Source: Hyphomicrobiales bacterium (lineage in GTDB: Bacteria > Pseudomonadota > Alphaproteobacteria > Rhizobiales > Beijerinckiaceae). From it: 64,000 nucleotides of DNA. A program made the translations under genes and the position numbers. How positions within the stretch are numbered: the first letter of the stretch is position 1; each line of letters starts with the position of its first letter. Where the stretch lies: positions 1 through 64,000 of the forward strand of contig UCBZ01000003.1 of NCBI GenBank assembly GCA_900470775.1, given 5' to 3'. The notes under the pieces were generated by a model, which was not told where the DNA came from, did not search any database, and saw nothing but the letters and a program-made list of their open reading frames with translations. Below are positions 1 to 8,745 of the stretch, one piece after another.

Positions 1-22
1 CCCTCTCCTTACAGGAGAGGGG
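1..22. repeat. Small perfect palindrome inside dnaE2
   Basis: Nine-base arms (ccctctcct at 1-9 and aggagaggg at 13-21) surround a 3-base loop (tac). It lies in the reading frame of dnaE2 and contributes residues foreign to the family. It looks like a short mobile palindromic repeat, but only its edge is visible because the window starts here. Confidence 0.55.
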
Positions 23-893
23 TTCTTCCAGCGCTTACACCGAACATGCGGCGGGTGAACCGAAAGAAAAATACCCCTTCGCGCTGCGCCTCGGCTTCCG
101 CCAGATCGACGGTTTTAGCGAGGAGTGGGGCCTGGCGATCGAGCGAAACCGAAACGACGGCTACCGCGATGTCGAGGACCTGATGCGCCGTGCGGTTCTG
201 CCGGGTCGCGCCATGCGGCTGCTCGCGGATGCCGATGCCTTTCGTTCTCTGGGCCTTGATCGCCGCGAGGCGCTCTGGGCCGTGCGCCGGCTGCCGGATG
301 ACGATGCGCTGCCGCTTTTCGCCGCCGCCCACGCCCGCGAACTCGGCGAGGAGCCGGCCATGGCGCTGCCCGTGATGCCTCTGCCGCAGCAGATCGTCGC
401 CGACTATCAGACGGTGCGGCTCTCCCTGAAGGGGCATCCAATGGGGATGCTGCGGCCGATCTTCCGGCGCGACGGCGTGCTCAGCTGCGCGCAACTCGAC
501 GGCCGGCCCGATGGGAGCTGGGCCCGGACGGCCGGCGTCGTGCTGGTGCGGCAGCGGCCGGGCAACGGCAAGGCGATCTTCATCACGCTGGAGGACGAGA
601 CCGGCATCGCCAATGTCCTGCTCTGGGCGCGGCTGTTCGAGCGCTTCCGGCGCGAGGTGATGAGCGGGCGACTGCTGCAGATCGAGGGCAGGGTGCAGAA
701 GAGCCCGGAAGGCGTGGTGCATCTGATGGCGCAGCGCGTCGTCGATCGCACGGCCGATCTCGCCAGCCTCTCCGATACCCATCGCACCGAGATCGCGCTG
801 GCGCGGGCTGACGAGATCCGCAATCCGCCGCCGCCGCGCGGACGGCATCCCCGCAATGTCCGTATCCTGCCGAAGTCGCGCGACTTCCACTGA
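1..893 (+). CDS. dnaE2: Error-prone DNA polymerase DnaE2 (ImuC), C-terminal part, 5' end outside window
   Basis: This is the open 3' end of a DnaE2-type DNA polymerase III alpha subunit, the translesion polymerase that works with ImuA and ImuB in SOS mutagenesis. The frame is open from the window edge (codons from base 3) and ends at a TGA at 891-893. Visible are the family stretch ALRLGFRQIDGF, a helix-hairpin-helix-like region (LGLDRREALWAVR), the QQIVADYQTVRLSLKGHPM linker and a C-terminal OB fold (VVLVRQRPGNGKAIFITLEDE). The typical basic ending (LPKSRDFH) is present, so the C-terminus is intact. The first roughly 30 residues (LSLQERGSSSAYTEH onward) do not look like DnaE2 and coincide with a perfect DNA palindrome, so a small repeat may be inserted in frame. 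imuA and imuB would be expected upstream, outside the window. Confidence 0.93.
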   Translation, partial: LSLQERGSSSAYTEHAAGEPKEKYPFALRLGFRQIDGFSEEWGLAIERNRNDGYRDVEDLMRRAVLPGRAMRLLADADAFRSLGLDRREALWAVRRLPDDDALPLFAAAHARELGEEPAMALPVMPLPQQIVADYQTVRLSLKGHPMGMLRPIFRRDGVLSCAQLDGRPDGSWARTAGVVLVRQRPGNGKAIFITLEDETGIANVLLWARLFERFRREVMSGRLLQIEGRVQKSPEGVVHLMAQRVVDRTADLASLSDTHRTEIALARADEIRNPPPPRGRHPRNVRILPKSRDFH

Positions 894-1113
894 CCTGCTG
901 TGCATGTAGTCAATTTGCCTGAATTATAAGCACAAGCAGCCGCGTCGCATACGCAGCGCGCCTGTGCGGCCATCTGCTGGGCAGAAGGCGGCGTTGCGTC
1001 ATCCGAAAGTGCTAGTCGTACGACCTTGGTCTGGCATGCGCGTTGCTAACCTCCGCGCTGCCGCGGCCAAACCTCCAAGCAGAGGCCGCCGGCCAATCAT
1101 AGGGAGAACAACC

Positions 1114-2766
1114 GTGTCCGCATCCCATTTCACCCGCTCCGTCCTTCTCGGCCTGGGCCTTTCGACCGCGCTCGCGACGGCTGCGCTCGCCCAGGAGAAG
1201 GTCCTGCGCATCGGCATGACGGCGGCGGACATTCCGCGCACCCATGGCCAGCCGGACCAGGGCTTCGAGGGCAATCGCTTCACCGGCATCCCGATGTATG
1301 ACGCGCTCACCCATTGGGACCTGTCCTCGGCGGAGAAGGCCAGCGTCGTCATTCCCGGCCTCGCCACGGAATGGGCGGTCGATGCGACAGACAAGACCAA
1401 ATGGACCTTCAAGCTGCGTCCGGGCGTCAAGTTCCAGGACGGCTCGGCCTTCGACGCCGCTGCCGTGGTCTGGAATGTCGACAAGGTCCTGAACAAGGAA
1501 GCCGCCCATTTCGCGCCCGACCAGATCGGCGTCACCGTCTCGCGCATGCCGACGCTGAAGACCGCCAAGGCCATCGATCCGCTGACGGTCGAGCTGACGA
1601 CGAGCGAGCCCGACGCCTTCCTGCCGATCAACCTGACCAACCTCTTCATCGTCTCCCCGACGCATTGGGCCGCCAAGCTTGCCGCGGTGCCGGCCTCGGT
1701 CACCGATCCGGCCGAGCGCGCCAAGCTGGCCTGGGCCGCCTTCTCGGCCGATCCGTCCGGCACCGGCCCGTTCAAGGGCGTCAAGCTGTCGCCGCGCGAG
1801 CGCTTCGAGATGGTCGCCAACAAGACCTATTGGGACCCCAAGCGCGTGCCGAAGATCGACCGCGTCGTGCTGGTGCCGCTGCCGGAGGCCAATGCCCGCA
1901 CCGCAGCCCTGCTCTCGGGCCAGGTCGACTGGATCGAGTCGCCTTCGCCGGATGCCGTGCCGCAGATCAAGCAGCGCGGCTTCACCGTCTACACCAACGC
2001 CCAGCCGCATGTCTGGCCCTGGCAGCTCTCCTTCGCCGAGGGCTCGCCCTGGGTCGACATCAAGGTGCGCCATGCCGCCAATCTCTGCGTCAATCGCGAG
2101 GAGCTGAAGACGCTGCTCGGAGGGCTGATGGAGATCCCCAAGGGCACCGTGCCGCCCGGCCATCCCTGGTGGGGCAATCCGAAGTTCGACATCAAATATG
2201 ATCTCGCCGCGGCCAAGAAGCTGATGACGGAAGCCGGCTATTCGGCATCCAAGCCGGCAAAGGTGAAGGTGCTGACCTCGGCCTCGGGCTCCGGCCAGAT
2301 GCAGCCCCTGCCGATGAACGAGTTCATGCAGCAGGCGCTGAAGGACTGCTTCTTCGACGTCGCGCTCGAGGTCGGCGAGTGGAACGCCGTCTTCACCAAC
2401 TGGCGCGAGGGCGCCAAGCACGCCAATGCGCGCGGCGCCAACGCCACCAACGTCACCTTCGCGGCGATGGACCCGTTCTTCGCCATGGTCCGTTTCACCT
2501 CGACCAAGACGTTTCCGCCGGTCTCCAACAACTGGGGTTATTTCGGCAATGACGAGTTCGACAAGCTGATCGCCGACGCCCGCACCACCTTCGAGGGCAC
2601 GGCCCGCGACGCGGCGCTGGCCAAGCTCCATGCCCGCATCGTCGAGGAAGCGCCCTTCGTCTGGGTTGCCCATGACGTCGGCCCGCGTGCGATGAGCACC
2701 AAGGTCAAGGGCGTGGTCCAACCGAAGAGCTGGTTCATCGACCTGGCTCCGATGTCGATGGAGTGA
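1114..2766 (+). CDS. ABC transporter periplasmic binding protein, family 5 (peptide type), first of tandem pair
   Basis: This protein of 550 residues is an extracytoplasmic solute-binding protein of the dipeptide/oligopeptide family (SBP_bac_5). It would deliver ligand to the permeases encoded downstream. I chose the GTG at 1114 because AGGGAGA lies about 6 bases upstream and it gives a clean signal peptide (LLGLGLSTALATAALA, cleavage near A26/Q27); longer in-frame extensions lack both. Family motifs include WTFKLRPGVKFQDGSAF, the SGTGPFK turn and LPEANARTAALLSGQVDW. A paralogue with the same N-terminal pattern (RIGMTA.DIP) follows at 2933, separated by a palindromic repeat. The ligand cannot be told from sequence; peptides, opines or other small amphipathic molecules are all possible. 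Confidence 0.9.
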   Translation: MSASHFTRSVLLGLGLSTALATAALAQEKVLRIGMTAADIPRTHGQPDQGFEGNRFTGIPMYDALTHWDLSSAEKASVVIPGLATEWAVDATDKTKWTFKLRPGVKFQDGSAFDAAAVVWNVDKVLNKEAAHFAPDQIGVTVSRMPTLKTAKAIDPLTVELTTSEPDAFLPINLTNLFIVSPTHWAAKLAAVPASVTDPAERAKLAWAAFSADPSGTGPFKGVKLSPRERFEMVANKTYWDPKRVPKIDRVVLVPLPEANARTAALLSGQVDWIESPSPDAVPQIKQRGFTVYTNAQPHVWPWQLSFAEGSPWVDIKVRHAANLCVNREELKTLLGGLMEIPKGTVPPGHPWWGNPKFDIKYDLAAAKKLMTEAGYSASKPAKVKVLTSASGSGQMQPLPMNEFMQQALKDCFFDVALEVGEWNAVFTNWREGAKHANARGANATNVTFAAMDPFFAMVRFTSTKTFPPVSNNWGYFGNDEFDKLIADARTTFEGTARDAALAKLHARIVEEAPFVWVAHDVGPRAMSTKVKGVVQPKSWFIDLAPMSME

Positions 2767-2776
2767 CGAGCCGGGC

Positions 2777-2852
2777 GTCATTCTCGGGGCGGTGCGAAGC
2801 ACCGACCCGAGAAGCTCCTGCCGAAGATGCTCGGGTCAAGCCCGCGCATGAC
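2777..2852. repeat. Palindromic intergenic repeat, divergent copy
   Basis: This 76-bp element between the two binding-protein genes begins gtcattctcgggg and ends gcatgac, with an inner hairpin (ggtgcgaagcacc) and paired tcgggtc/gacccga. It is a diverged member of the GTCAT...ATGAC family found elsewhere in the window. Confidence 0.6.
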
Positions 2853-2932
2853 GTCTGCGCTCGCGGTGGCGCCATCTGCTGGCACAGCCCTTGCGAGCCA
2901 GCTTTGAAACCGTCCAATTCTGGAGTTCGTCT

Positions 2933-4531
2933 ATGATCCGCACTGCCCTTGCTCTGACGCTTGCTGCCGGCGTCTCTCTCTTTGCGGCGTCGGCATCGGC
3001 CCAGGGCACGCTGCGCATCGGCATGACGGCCTCCGATATCCCGCTGACCACCGGCCAGACCGACCAGGGTGGCGAGGGCATGCGCTTCATGGGCTATACG
3101 GTCTATGACGGGCTCATCAACTGGGACCTCAGCAAGGCCGATAAGGCCTCCGACCTCGTGCCCGGCCTCGCGACGAGCTGGTCGATCGATGCGACCGACA
3201 AGACCAAATGGACCTTCGTCCTGCGCGAGGGCGCGAAGTTCCATGACGGTTCGGAGTTCACCGCCGATGCCGTGGTCTGGAACCTCGACAAGCTCTTGAA
3301 GAACGATGCCCCGCAGTTCGATCAGCGCCAGGCGGCGCAGGGCCGCTCCCGCATCCCGGCGGTCGGCAGCTACAAGGTCATCGACAAGTACAAGGTCGAG
3401 ATCACCACCAAGACGCCCGATGCGACGCTGCCCTACCAGCTCGCCTGGGTGATGATGTCCTCGCCGGCGCAGTGGGAGAAGCTCGGCAAGAGCTGGGAGG
3501 CCTTCGCCAAGACGCCGTCGGGCACTGGGCCCTGGCAGCTCACCGCCTTCCAGCCGCGCGAGCGCGCCGAACTTTCGCCGTTCCCCGGCTATTGGGACAA
3601 GGCGCGCGTGCCCAAGCTCGACAAGATGGTGCTGCTGCCGTTGCCCGAAGCCAATGCCCGCGCCGCTGCGCTGCGGGCCGGGCAGGTCGACTGGATCGAG
3701 GCGCCGTCGCCCGACATGGTGCCCTCGCTGACCAGCGCCGGCTTCAAGATCGTCACCAATGCCTATCCGCATAACTGGACCTGGCACCTGTCGCGCGCCG
3801 AGGGCTCGCCCTGGAACGACATCCGCGTCCGCAAGGCCGCCAACCTCGCCGTCGACCGCCAGGGCCTGAAGGAGCTGCTCAGCGGCCTGATGATCCCGGC
3901 CGAGGGCTTCTATCCGCCCGGCCACCAGTGGTTCGGCAATCCGAGCTTCAAGCTGAAATACGATCCGGCCGGGGCCAAGAAGCTCCTCGCCGAGGCCGGC
4001 TTCTCGCCCGCCAAGCCGGTGACCACGAAGATCCTGATCGCGCCGTCGGGCTCGGGCCAGATGCAGCCGCTGCCGATGAACGAGTTTGTCCAGCAGAACC
4101 TCGCCGAGGTCGGAATCAAGATCGACTTCGAGGTCGTCGAGTGGAACACGCTGATCAACATCTGGCGGGCCGGCGCCAACCATGAATCGTCGCGCAAGGC
4201 GACAGGGATGAACTACACATATTTCATCCAGGATCCCTTCACCGGCCTGATTCGCCACCTCCAGTGCAACCTCCAGCCGCCGGCCGGCACCAATTGGGGC
4301 ATGTATTGCGATCCCGAGATGGACAAGCTGTTCGAGCAGGTCCGCAACACCTTCGACCCTGCGGCGCAGACCAAGGTGCTTCAGAAGATCCACGAGAAAT
4401 ATGTCGACGAGGCGCTGTTCCTGATGGTGACGCATGACGTCAATCCCCGCGCGATGAGCCCGAAGGTGCAGGGCTTCGTCCAGGCGCAGAACTGGTTCCA
4501 GGACTTCTCGTCGATCACCATGGCGAAGTGA
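2933..4531 (+). CDS. ABC transporter periplasmic binding protein, family 5 (peptide type), second of tandem pair
   Basis: This 532-residue SBP_bac_5 protein is clearly paralogous to the product of the preceding gene; shared blocks include RIGMTASDIP, IDATDKTKWTF and LPLPEANARAAALRAGQVDW. The ATG at 2933 follows CTGGAG about 7 bases upstream and opens directly into a signal peptide (LALTLAAGVSLFAASASA, cleavage near A23/Q24), so this start is well supported. It precedes the permease genes, with a 132-bp palindromic repeat in the 174-bp gap. Two binding proteins feeding one membrane complex would broaden substrate range or provide affinity variants. The two sequences differ most in the central ligand lobe, which fits different ligands. 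Confidence 0.9.
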   Translation: MIRTALALTLAAGVSLFAASASAQGTLRIGMTASDIPLTTGQTDQGGEGMRFMGYTVYDGLINWDLSKADKASDLVPGLATSWSIDATDKTKWTFVLREGAKFHDGSEFTADAVVWNLDKLLKNDAPQFDQRQAAQGRSRIPAVGSYKVIDKYKVEITTKTPDATLPYQLAWVMMSSPAQWEKLGKSWEAFAKTPSGTGPWQLTAFQPRERAELSPFPGYWDKARVPKLDKMVLLPLPEANARAAALRAGQVDWIEAPSPDMVPSLTSAGFKIVTNAYPHNWTWHLSRAEGSPWNDIRVRKAANLAVDRQGLKELLSGLMIPAEGFYPPGHQWFGNPSFKLKYDPAGAKKLLAEAGFSPAKPVTTKILIAPSGSGQMQPLPMNEFVQQNLAEVGIKIDFEVVEWNTLINIWRAGANHESSRKATGMNYTYFIQDPFTGLIRHLQCNLQPPAGTNWGMYCDPEMDKLFEQVRNTFDPAAQTKVLQKIHEKYVDEALFLMVTHDVNPRAMSPKVQGFVQAQNWFQDFSSITMAK

Positions 4532-4559
4532 GGGGATGATGCGCGGGCGACGCTACGCT

Positions 4560-4691
4560 GTCATTCCGGGGCATCGCGCAGCGATGAACCCGGAACCCAC
4601 GACCGGGCGAGCCCTGCTTCCGTTGCCTCGCTCGAACGGAGCGCCTGGTCGTGGGTTCCGGGTTCGCGGCTGCGCCGCGCCCCGGAATGAC
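4560..4691. repeat. Palindromic intergenic repeat between binding protein and permease
   Basis: This 132-bp near-complete palindrome starts gtcattccggggc and ends gccccggaatgac. Inner arms such as gaacccggaacccacgacc pair with ggtcgtgggttccgggttc. It would form a long, stable RNA hairpin between the binding-protein and permease genes of one operon. Confidence 0.8.
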
Positions 4692-4705
4692 AGGCGGGAT
4701 CTTCC

Positions 4706-5659
4706 ATGCTGAGCTATCTCGCCAAGCGCATCCTCTACGTCCTGCCGGTCGCCTTCGGCGTCAGCGTGTTTTGCTTCCTGCTCGTCCACATCGCGCCGGG
4801 CGACCCGTTGACCTCGGTGCTGCCGCCGGACGCTTCGCAGGCGATGCAGGATGAATTGCGCAAGATCTACGGCTTCGATCGGCCGCTGCCGGTGCAGTTC
4901 GGCCTCTGGCTCCTGAAGGCGCTGCAGGGCGATCTCGGCACCTCGATCGCCACGGGGCGTCCCGTCGCGGCCGAGGTCTGGCGGGCCGTGGGCAACACGC
5001 TGCTGATCGCTCTGCTGGCGACGGTGATCGGCTTCCTGCTCGGCTCCTTCTTCGGCTTCGTCGCCGGTTATTTCCGCGGCTCCTTCCTCGACAAATTCGC
5101 CTCGATGCTCGCCGTGCTCGGCGTCTCCGTGCCGCATTACTGGCTCGGCATGGTGATGGTGATCGTGTTCTCGGTGCAGCTCGGCTGGCTGCCGCCGGGC
5201 GGGGCCGGGCCGGGCGGTTCGGCCGCCTGGATCTGGAACTGGGAGCATGTCAGCTACATGATCCTGCCGGCGATCACGATGTCGGTGATCCCGATGGGCA
5301 TCATCGCCCGCACCGTGCGAGCGCTGGTCGCCGACATTCTGCACCAGGAGTTCGTGCCGGCGCTGCGCGCCAAGGGCCTGATGGATTTCGGCGTGTTCAG
5401 GCATGTCGTGAAGAACGCTGCCCCGACCGCGCTCGCCGTGATGGGCCTGCAGCTCGGCTATCTGCTCGGCGGCTCGATCCTGATCGAGACGGTGTTCTCC
5501 TGGCCCGGCACCGGCTTCCTGCTCGGCAACGCCATCTTCCAGCGCGACCTGCCGCTGCTGCAGGGCACGATCCTGGTGCTGGCGATGTTCTTCGTCGGCC
5601 TGAACGTCCTCGTGGACATCCTCCAGGGTCTGCTCGACCCGCGCGTCAGGAGGCGCTGA
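4706..5659 (+). CDS. ABC transporter permease, DppB/OppB type
   Basis: This 317-residue inner-membrane permease belongs to the peptide/nickel importer family. It starts with the family signature MLSYLAKRILYVLPVAFGVS, has about six membrane segments, and carries the cytoplasmic EAA loop (PALRAKGLMDFGVFRHVVKN) that docks onto the ATPase. It pairs with the next gene (DppC type), whose start lies 1 base after its stop, so the two are translationally linked. Full length for the family. Substrate specificity is set by the binding proteins upstream. Confidence 0.94.
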   Translation: MLSYLAKRILYVLPVAFGVSVFCFLLVHIAPGDPLTSVLPPDASQAMQDELRKIYGFDRPLPVQFGLWLLKALQGDLGTSIATGRPVAAEVWRAVGNTLLIALLATVIGFLLGSFFGFVAGYFRGSFLDKFASMLAVLGVSVPHYWLGMVMVIVFSVQLGWLPPGGAGPGGSAAWIWNWEHVSYMILPAITMSVIPMGIIARTVRALVADILHQEFVPALRAKGLMDFGVFRHVVKNAAPTALAVMGLQLGYLLGGSILIETVFSWPGTGFLLGNAIFQRDLPLLQGTILVLAMFFVGLNVLVDILQGLLDPRVRRR

Positions 5660-5660
5660 G

Positions 5661-6554
5661 ATGACCGCGATCATCGAAAGCGCAGCCCCTATCGTCGTGC
5701 CGCCACTGGCGAAGTCTCCGGGCTATTGGACGGGCGTCTGGCGCCGCTTCAAGAAAGACAAGGTCGCGGTCGGCGCAGGGCTTGTCGTGCTGGCGATCAT
5801 CCTGATGGCTGTTTTCGCCGATTATGTCGCGCCGGCCGACCCGACGCGCTCCTCGATGCTGCGGCGCCTGCGTCCGATCGGCACGCCGGGCTATCCGCTT
5901 GGCGCCGACGAACTCGGCCGCGACATGCTCTCGCGCCTGATCCATGGCGCCAGGCTTTCGCTCTTCATGGGCGTAGTGCCGGTCTTCATTGCCTTCGTCT
6001 TCGGCTCGGTGATCGGGGTGGCGGCCGGCTTCTTCGGCGGCAAGTTCAACACCATCACCATGCGCACCGTCGACGTGTTCTACGCTTTCCCCTCGGTGCT
6101 GCTGGCGATTGCGCTCTCGGGCGCGCTCGGCGCCGGCATCACCAATTCGCTGCTCTCGCTGACCATCGTCTTCATTCCGCCGATCGCGCGCATCGCCGAG
6201 AGCGTGACGACGCAGGTGCGCTCCATGGACTATGTCGAGGCCGCGCGCGCCAGCGGGGCCAATGCGCTGACGATCATCCGCGTCCATGTCCTGGGCAATG
6301 TGCTGGGTCCGATCTTCGTCTATGCGACGAGCCTGATCTCGGTCTCGATGATCCTGGCCTCGGGCCTGTCCTTCCTGGGGCTGGGTACGAAGCCGCCGAC
6401 GCCGGAATGGGGCCTGATGCTGAACACGCTGCGCACGGCGATCTACGTGCAGCCCTGGGTCGCGGCGCTGCCGGGCGCGGCGATCTTCATCACCTCGATC
6501 TCGTTCAACCTGCTCTCCGACGGTCTGCGCTCGGCGATGGACGTGAAGGGCTGA
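5661..6554 (+). CDS. ABC transporter permease, DppC/OppC type
   Basis: This 297-residue second permease of the peptide-type importer has the usual cytoplasmic N-terminus (about 35 residues including WRRFKKDKVAVGAGLVVLA), the LGADELGRDMLSRLIHGAR motif shared by DppC proteins, and an EAA loop (EAARASGANALTIIRVHVLGN) near residue 190. It forms a heterodimer with the product of 4706-5659. The spacing to its neighbours is 1 base upstream and 2 bases downstream, so it is inside a tight operon. Confidence 0.94.
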   Translation: MTAIIESAAPIVVPPLAKSPGYWTGVWRRFKKDKVAVGAGLVVLAIILMAVFADYVAPADPTRSSMLRRLRPIGTPGYPLGADELGRDMLSRLIHGARLSLFMGVVPVFIAFVFGSVIGVAAGFFGGKFNTITMRTVDVFYAFPSVLLAIALSGALGAGITNSLLSLTIVFIPPIARIAESVTTQVRSMDYVEAARASGANALTIIRVHVLGNVLGPIFVYATSLISVSMILASGLSFLGLGTKPPTPEWGLMLNTLRTAIYVQPWVAALPGAAIFITSISFNLLSDGLRSAMDVKG

Positions 6555-6556
6555 CC

Positions 6557-7591
6557 ATGGCACTCGAAACCCATCCCGATCGTGGCGGCCCCGGGACGCC
6601 GCTGCTGCAGGCGAAAACCCTGACTAAGCATTTCCCGCTCGGCGGCGGTGCGGTCGTGCGCGCCGTCGACGGCGTCGATTTCGCGGTGATGAAGGGCGAG
6701 ACGCTCGGCGTCGTCGGCGAATCCGGTTGCGGCAAGTCGACGACGGCGCGTGTCGTCATGCAGCTGATCCCGCAGGACAAGGGCGAGATGCTGTTCGACG
6801 GCGAGATCGTCGGCGGCAAGGATCTGACGCTCAAGGAATACCGCCGCCAGGCGCAGATGGTCTTCCAGGACTCATACGCCTCGCTCAACCCGCGCCTGAC
6901 CATCGAAGATTCGATCGCGTTCGGGCCGACCGTGCATGGCGTCTCGAAGGCCGCCGCGATCCTGCGGGCGCGAGACCTGCTCCAACGCGTCGGGCTCGAC
7001 CCCGCCCGTTTCGCGGCGCGCTATCCGCACGAGCTCTCCGGCGGCCAGCGCCAGCGCGTCAACATCGCCCGTGCGCTCGCGCTCGGGCCGCGCCTCGTCA
7101 TCCTCGACGAAGCCGTCTCGGCCCTCGACAAATCGGTCGAGGCGCAGGTGCTCAACCTGCTCGCCGATCTGCGCGAGGAGTTCGGCCTGACCTACATCTT
7201 CATCAGCCACGATCTCAACGTCGTCCGCTTCATCAGCGACCGCGTCATGGTGATGTATCTCGGCGAGGTCGTGGAGATCGGCCCGGTCGAGGAGCTCTAC
7301 AACGATCCGCGCCACCCCTATACCAAGGCGCTGCTCTCGGCGATGCCGTCGATGGATCCCGACAACCGCACCATGGAGGCGCCGCTCACCGGCGATCCGC
7401 CCAACCCGATCAACCCGCCCGAGGGCTGCCGCTTCCATCCGCGCTGCCCGCAGGCCCAGACCGTCTGCTCCAAGGTGAAGCCGGCGCTCGTCGTGACCGC
7501 CAGCGAGGACGGCACGCGCCGCGCCGCCTGCCATATGGAGATTCCCGGCTCCGGCCATAGCCGCGCGCCCAGCCTGGAGGCCGCCGCGTGA
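6557..7591 (+). CDS. ABC transporter ATP-binding protein, DppF/OppF type
   Basis: This 344-residue ATPase subunit has Walker A GESGCGKST, the Q-loop (MVFQDSYASLNPR), signature LSGGQRQRVNIARAL, Walker B LVILDEAVSALD and the switch histidine in FISHDLN. The C-terminal oligopeptide-transporter extension has the cysteine pattern GCRFHPRCPQAQTVC, known in some members to bind an iron-sulfur cluster. The ATG at 6557 is 2 bases after the permease stop; the same frame is open far upstream over the permease, but that is overlap, not protein. Walker B reads DEA where most relatives have DEP, a minor variant. It heterodimerises with the next gene product. Confidence 0.93.
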   Translation: MALETHPDRGGPGTPLLQAKTLTKHFPLGGGAVVRAVDGVDFAVMKGETLGVVGESGCGKSTTARVVMQLIPQDKGEMLFDGEIVGGKDLTLKEYRRQAQMVFQDSYASLNPRLTIEDSIAFGPTVHGVSKAAAILRARDLLQRVGLDPARFAARYPHELSGGQRQRVNIARALALGPRLVILDEAVSALDKSVEAQVLNLLADLREEFGLTYIFISHDLNVVRFISDRVMVMYLGEVVEIGPVEELYNDPRHPYTKALLSAMPSMDPDNRTMEAPLTGDPPNPINPPEGCRFHPRCPQAQTVCSKVKPALVVTASEDGTRRAACHMEIPGSGHSRAPSLEAAA

Positions 7592-8583
7592 GCACTCTCG
7601 TCGCCCAGCCTCTCGTCGCGATCGAGAACCTGACCGTGCGCTTTCGCGGCGCCCAGACGGTCCATGCCGTCAACGGCGTCTCGCTGACGCTGGAGCCGGG
7701 CAAGGTGCTCGGCATCCTCGGCGAATCCGGCTCGGGCAAGAGCGTCACGCTGAAGACGCTGCTGCGCCTTCTGCCCGAGAGCCGCACCGATATCGGCGGT
7801 TCGGTCCGCGTCGATGGCCGCGACGTGCTGGCGCTGAACCCGCAGGATCTCTCGGATTATCGCGGCGCCGTCACCTCGATGATCTTCCAGGACCCGGCAC
7901 TGGCGCTCGACCCGGTCTACACGGTCGGCGAGCAGATCGCCGAAGCGATCATCCGCCATGAAAAGATCGGCCGGAAGGCGGCAATGGCGCGAGCGCTCGA
8001 ACTGCTCGAACTCGTCCGCATTCCCTCGCCGGCGCGACGGCTGAAGGCCTATCCGCACGAGATGTCGGGCGGCATGCGCCAGCGCGCCATGATCGCGCTT
8101 GCGCTCGCGGCGCGTCCCAAGCTGCTGCTGGCGGACGAGCCGACCACCGCGCTCGACGCCACCGTGCAGATCCAGATCCTGCTGCTGCTGCGCCAGCTCC
8201 AGCGCGACCTCAACATGGGCATGCTCTTCGTCACCCACGACATCGGCGTCGCGGTCGAGGTCTCGGACCGGCTGGCGGTGATGTATGCCGGCCAGATCGT
8301 CGAGACCGGCACGGTGCGCGAACTCATCCGCGATCCCCAGCACCCCTATACGAAGGGCCTGCTCGCCGCGAACCTGCACGGCGCCAAGAAGGGCGAGCGG
8401 CTGGAGGCGATCCCTGGCGCGCCGCCGGCCCTGACCGAGCCGCCCAACGCCTGCTCCTTCGCCCCGCGCTGCAAATTCGTGCAGGAGCGCTGCCGTGCGG
8501 CGCTGCCCCCGGCGGTGCAACTGGGCGAGGGCAGGGTGGTGCGCTGCGTCCTGGCGGAACAGGCGCTCGTCGCGGCGGCGTGA
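7588..8583 (+). CDS. ABC transporter ATP-binding protein, DppD/OppD type
   Basis: This 331-residue second ATPase of the importer starts at GTG 7588, overlaps the preceding stop by 4 bases (GTGA), and has CTGGAGG upstream. Motifs are Walker A GESGSGKSV, Q-loop MIFQDPALALDPVYTVGEQI, signature MSGGMRQRAMIALAL, Walker B LLLADEPTTALD and switch histidine FVTHDIG. The C-terminal CSFAPRCKFVQERC cysteine motif is typical of the family. It is the last gene of the operon and is followed by a palindromic repeat at 8612-8716. In this operon the F-type ATPase gene precedes the D-type gene, reversed from the common order. Confidence 0.93.
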   Translation: MSTLVAQPLVAIENLTVRFRGAQTVHAVNGVSLTLEPGKVLGILGESGSGKSVTLKTLLRLLPESRTDIGGSVRVDGRDVLALNPQDLSDYRGAVTSMIFQDPALALDPVYTVGEQIAEAIIRHEKIGRKAAMARALELLELVRIPSPARRLKAYPHEMSGGMRQRAMIALALAARPKLLLADEPTTALDATVQIQILLLLRQLQRDLNMGMLFVTHDIGVAVEVSDRLAVMYAGQIVETGTVRELIRDPQHPYTKGLLAANLHGAKKGERLEAIPGAPPALTEPPNACSFAPRCKFVQERCRAALPPAVQLGEGRVVRCVLAEQALVAAA

Positions 8584-8611
8584 GGCCAAATCCGTTCAAA
8601 TCACCCACGGC

Positions 8612-8716
8612 GTCATCCTGGACAAGCGGCGAAGCCGCGCAGCTCCGGGATCCATCATAGGGCACCATCGCGCGCTATGATGGATCCCGGGACGACCTGC
8701 GGTCGCCCAGGATGAC
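8612..8716. repeat. Palindromic intergenic repeat (105 bp)
   Basis: It starts gtcatcctggacaagcggcg, ends cgcccaggatgac, and has an inner inverted repeat around ccgggatccatcata/tatgatggatcccgg. It lies between convergent genes. The element at 58440-58544 is nearly the same sequence in the opposite orientation, differing mainly at the centre. Confidence 0.85.
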
Positions 8717-8745
8717 GCAGTGGTTCCAGGCGGGATGGACGATGA

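Noticed and set aside
1012-4435. Long minus-strand frames opposite the two peptide-binding-protein genes
   Set aside because: Shadow frames of GC-rich coding sequence; translations show no recognisable domain.
6557-7591. Walker B motif DEA instead of DEP as a sign of inactivity
   Set aside because: The catalytic glutamate and aspartate are both present; the third position varies in active ATPases.
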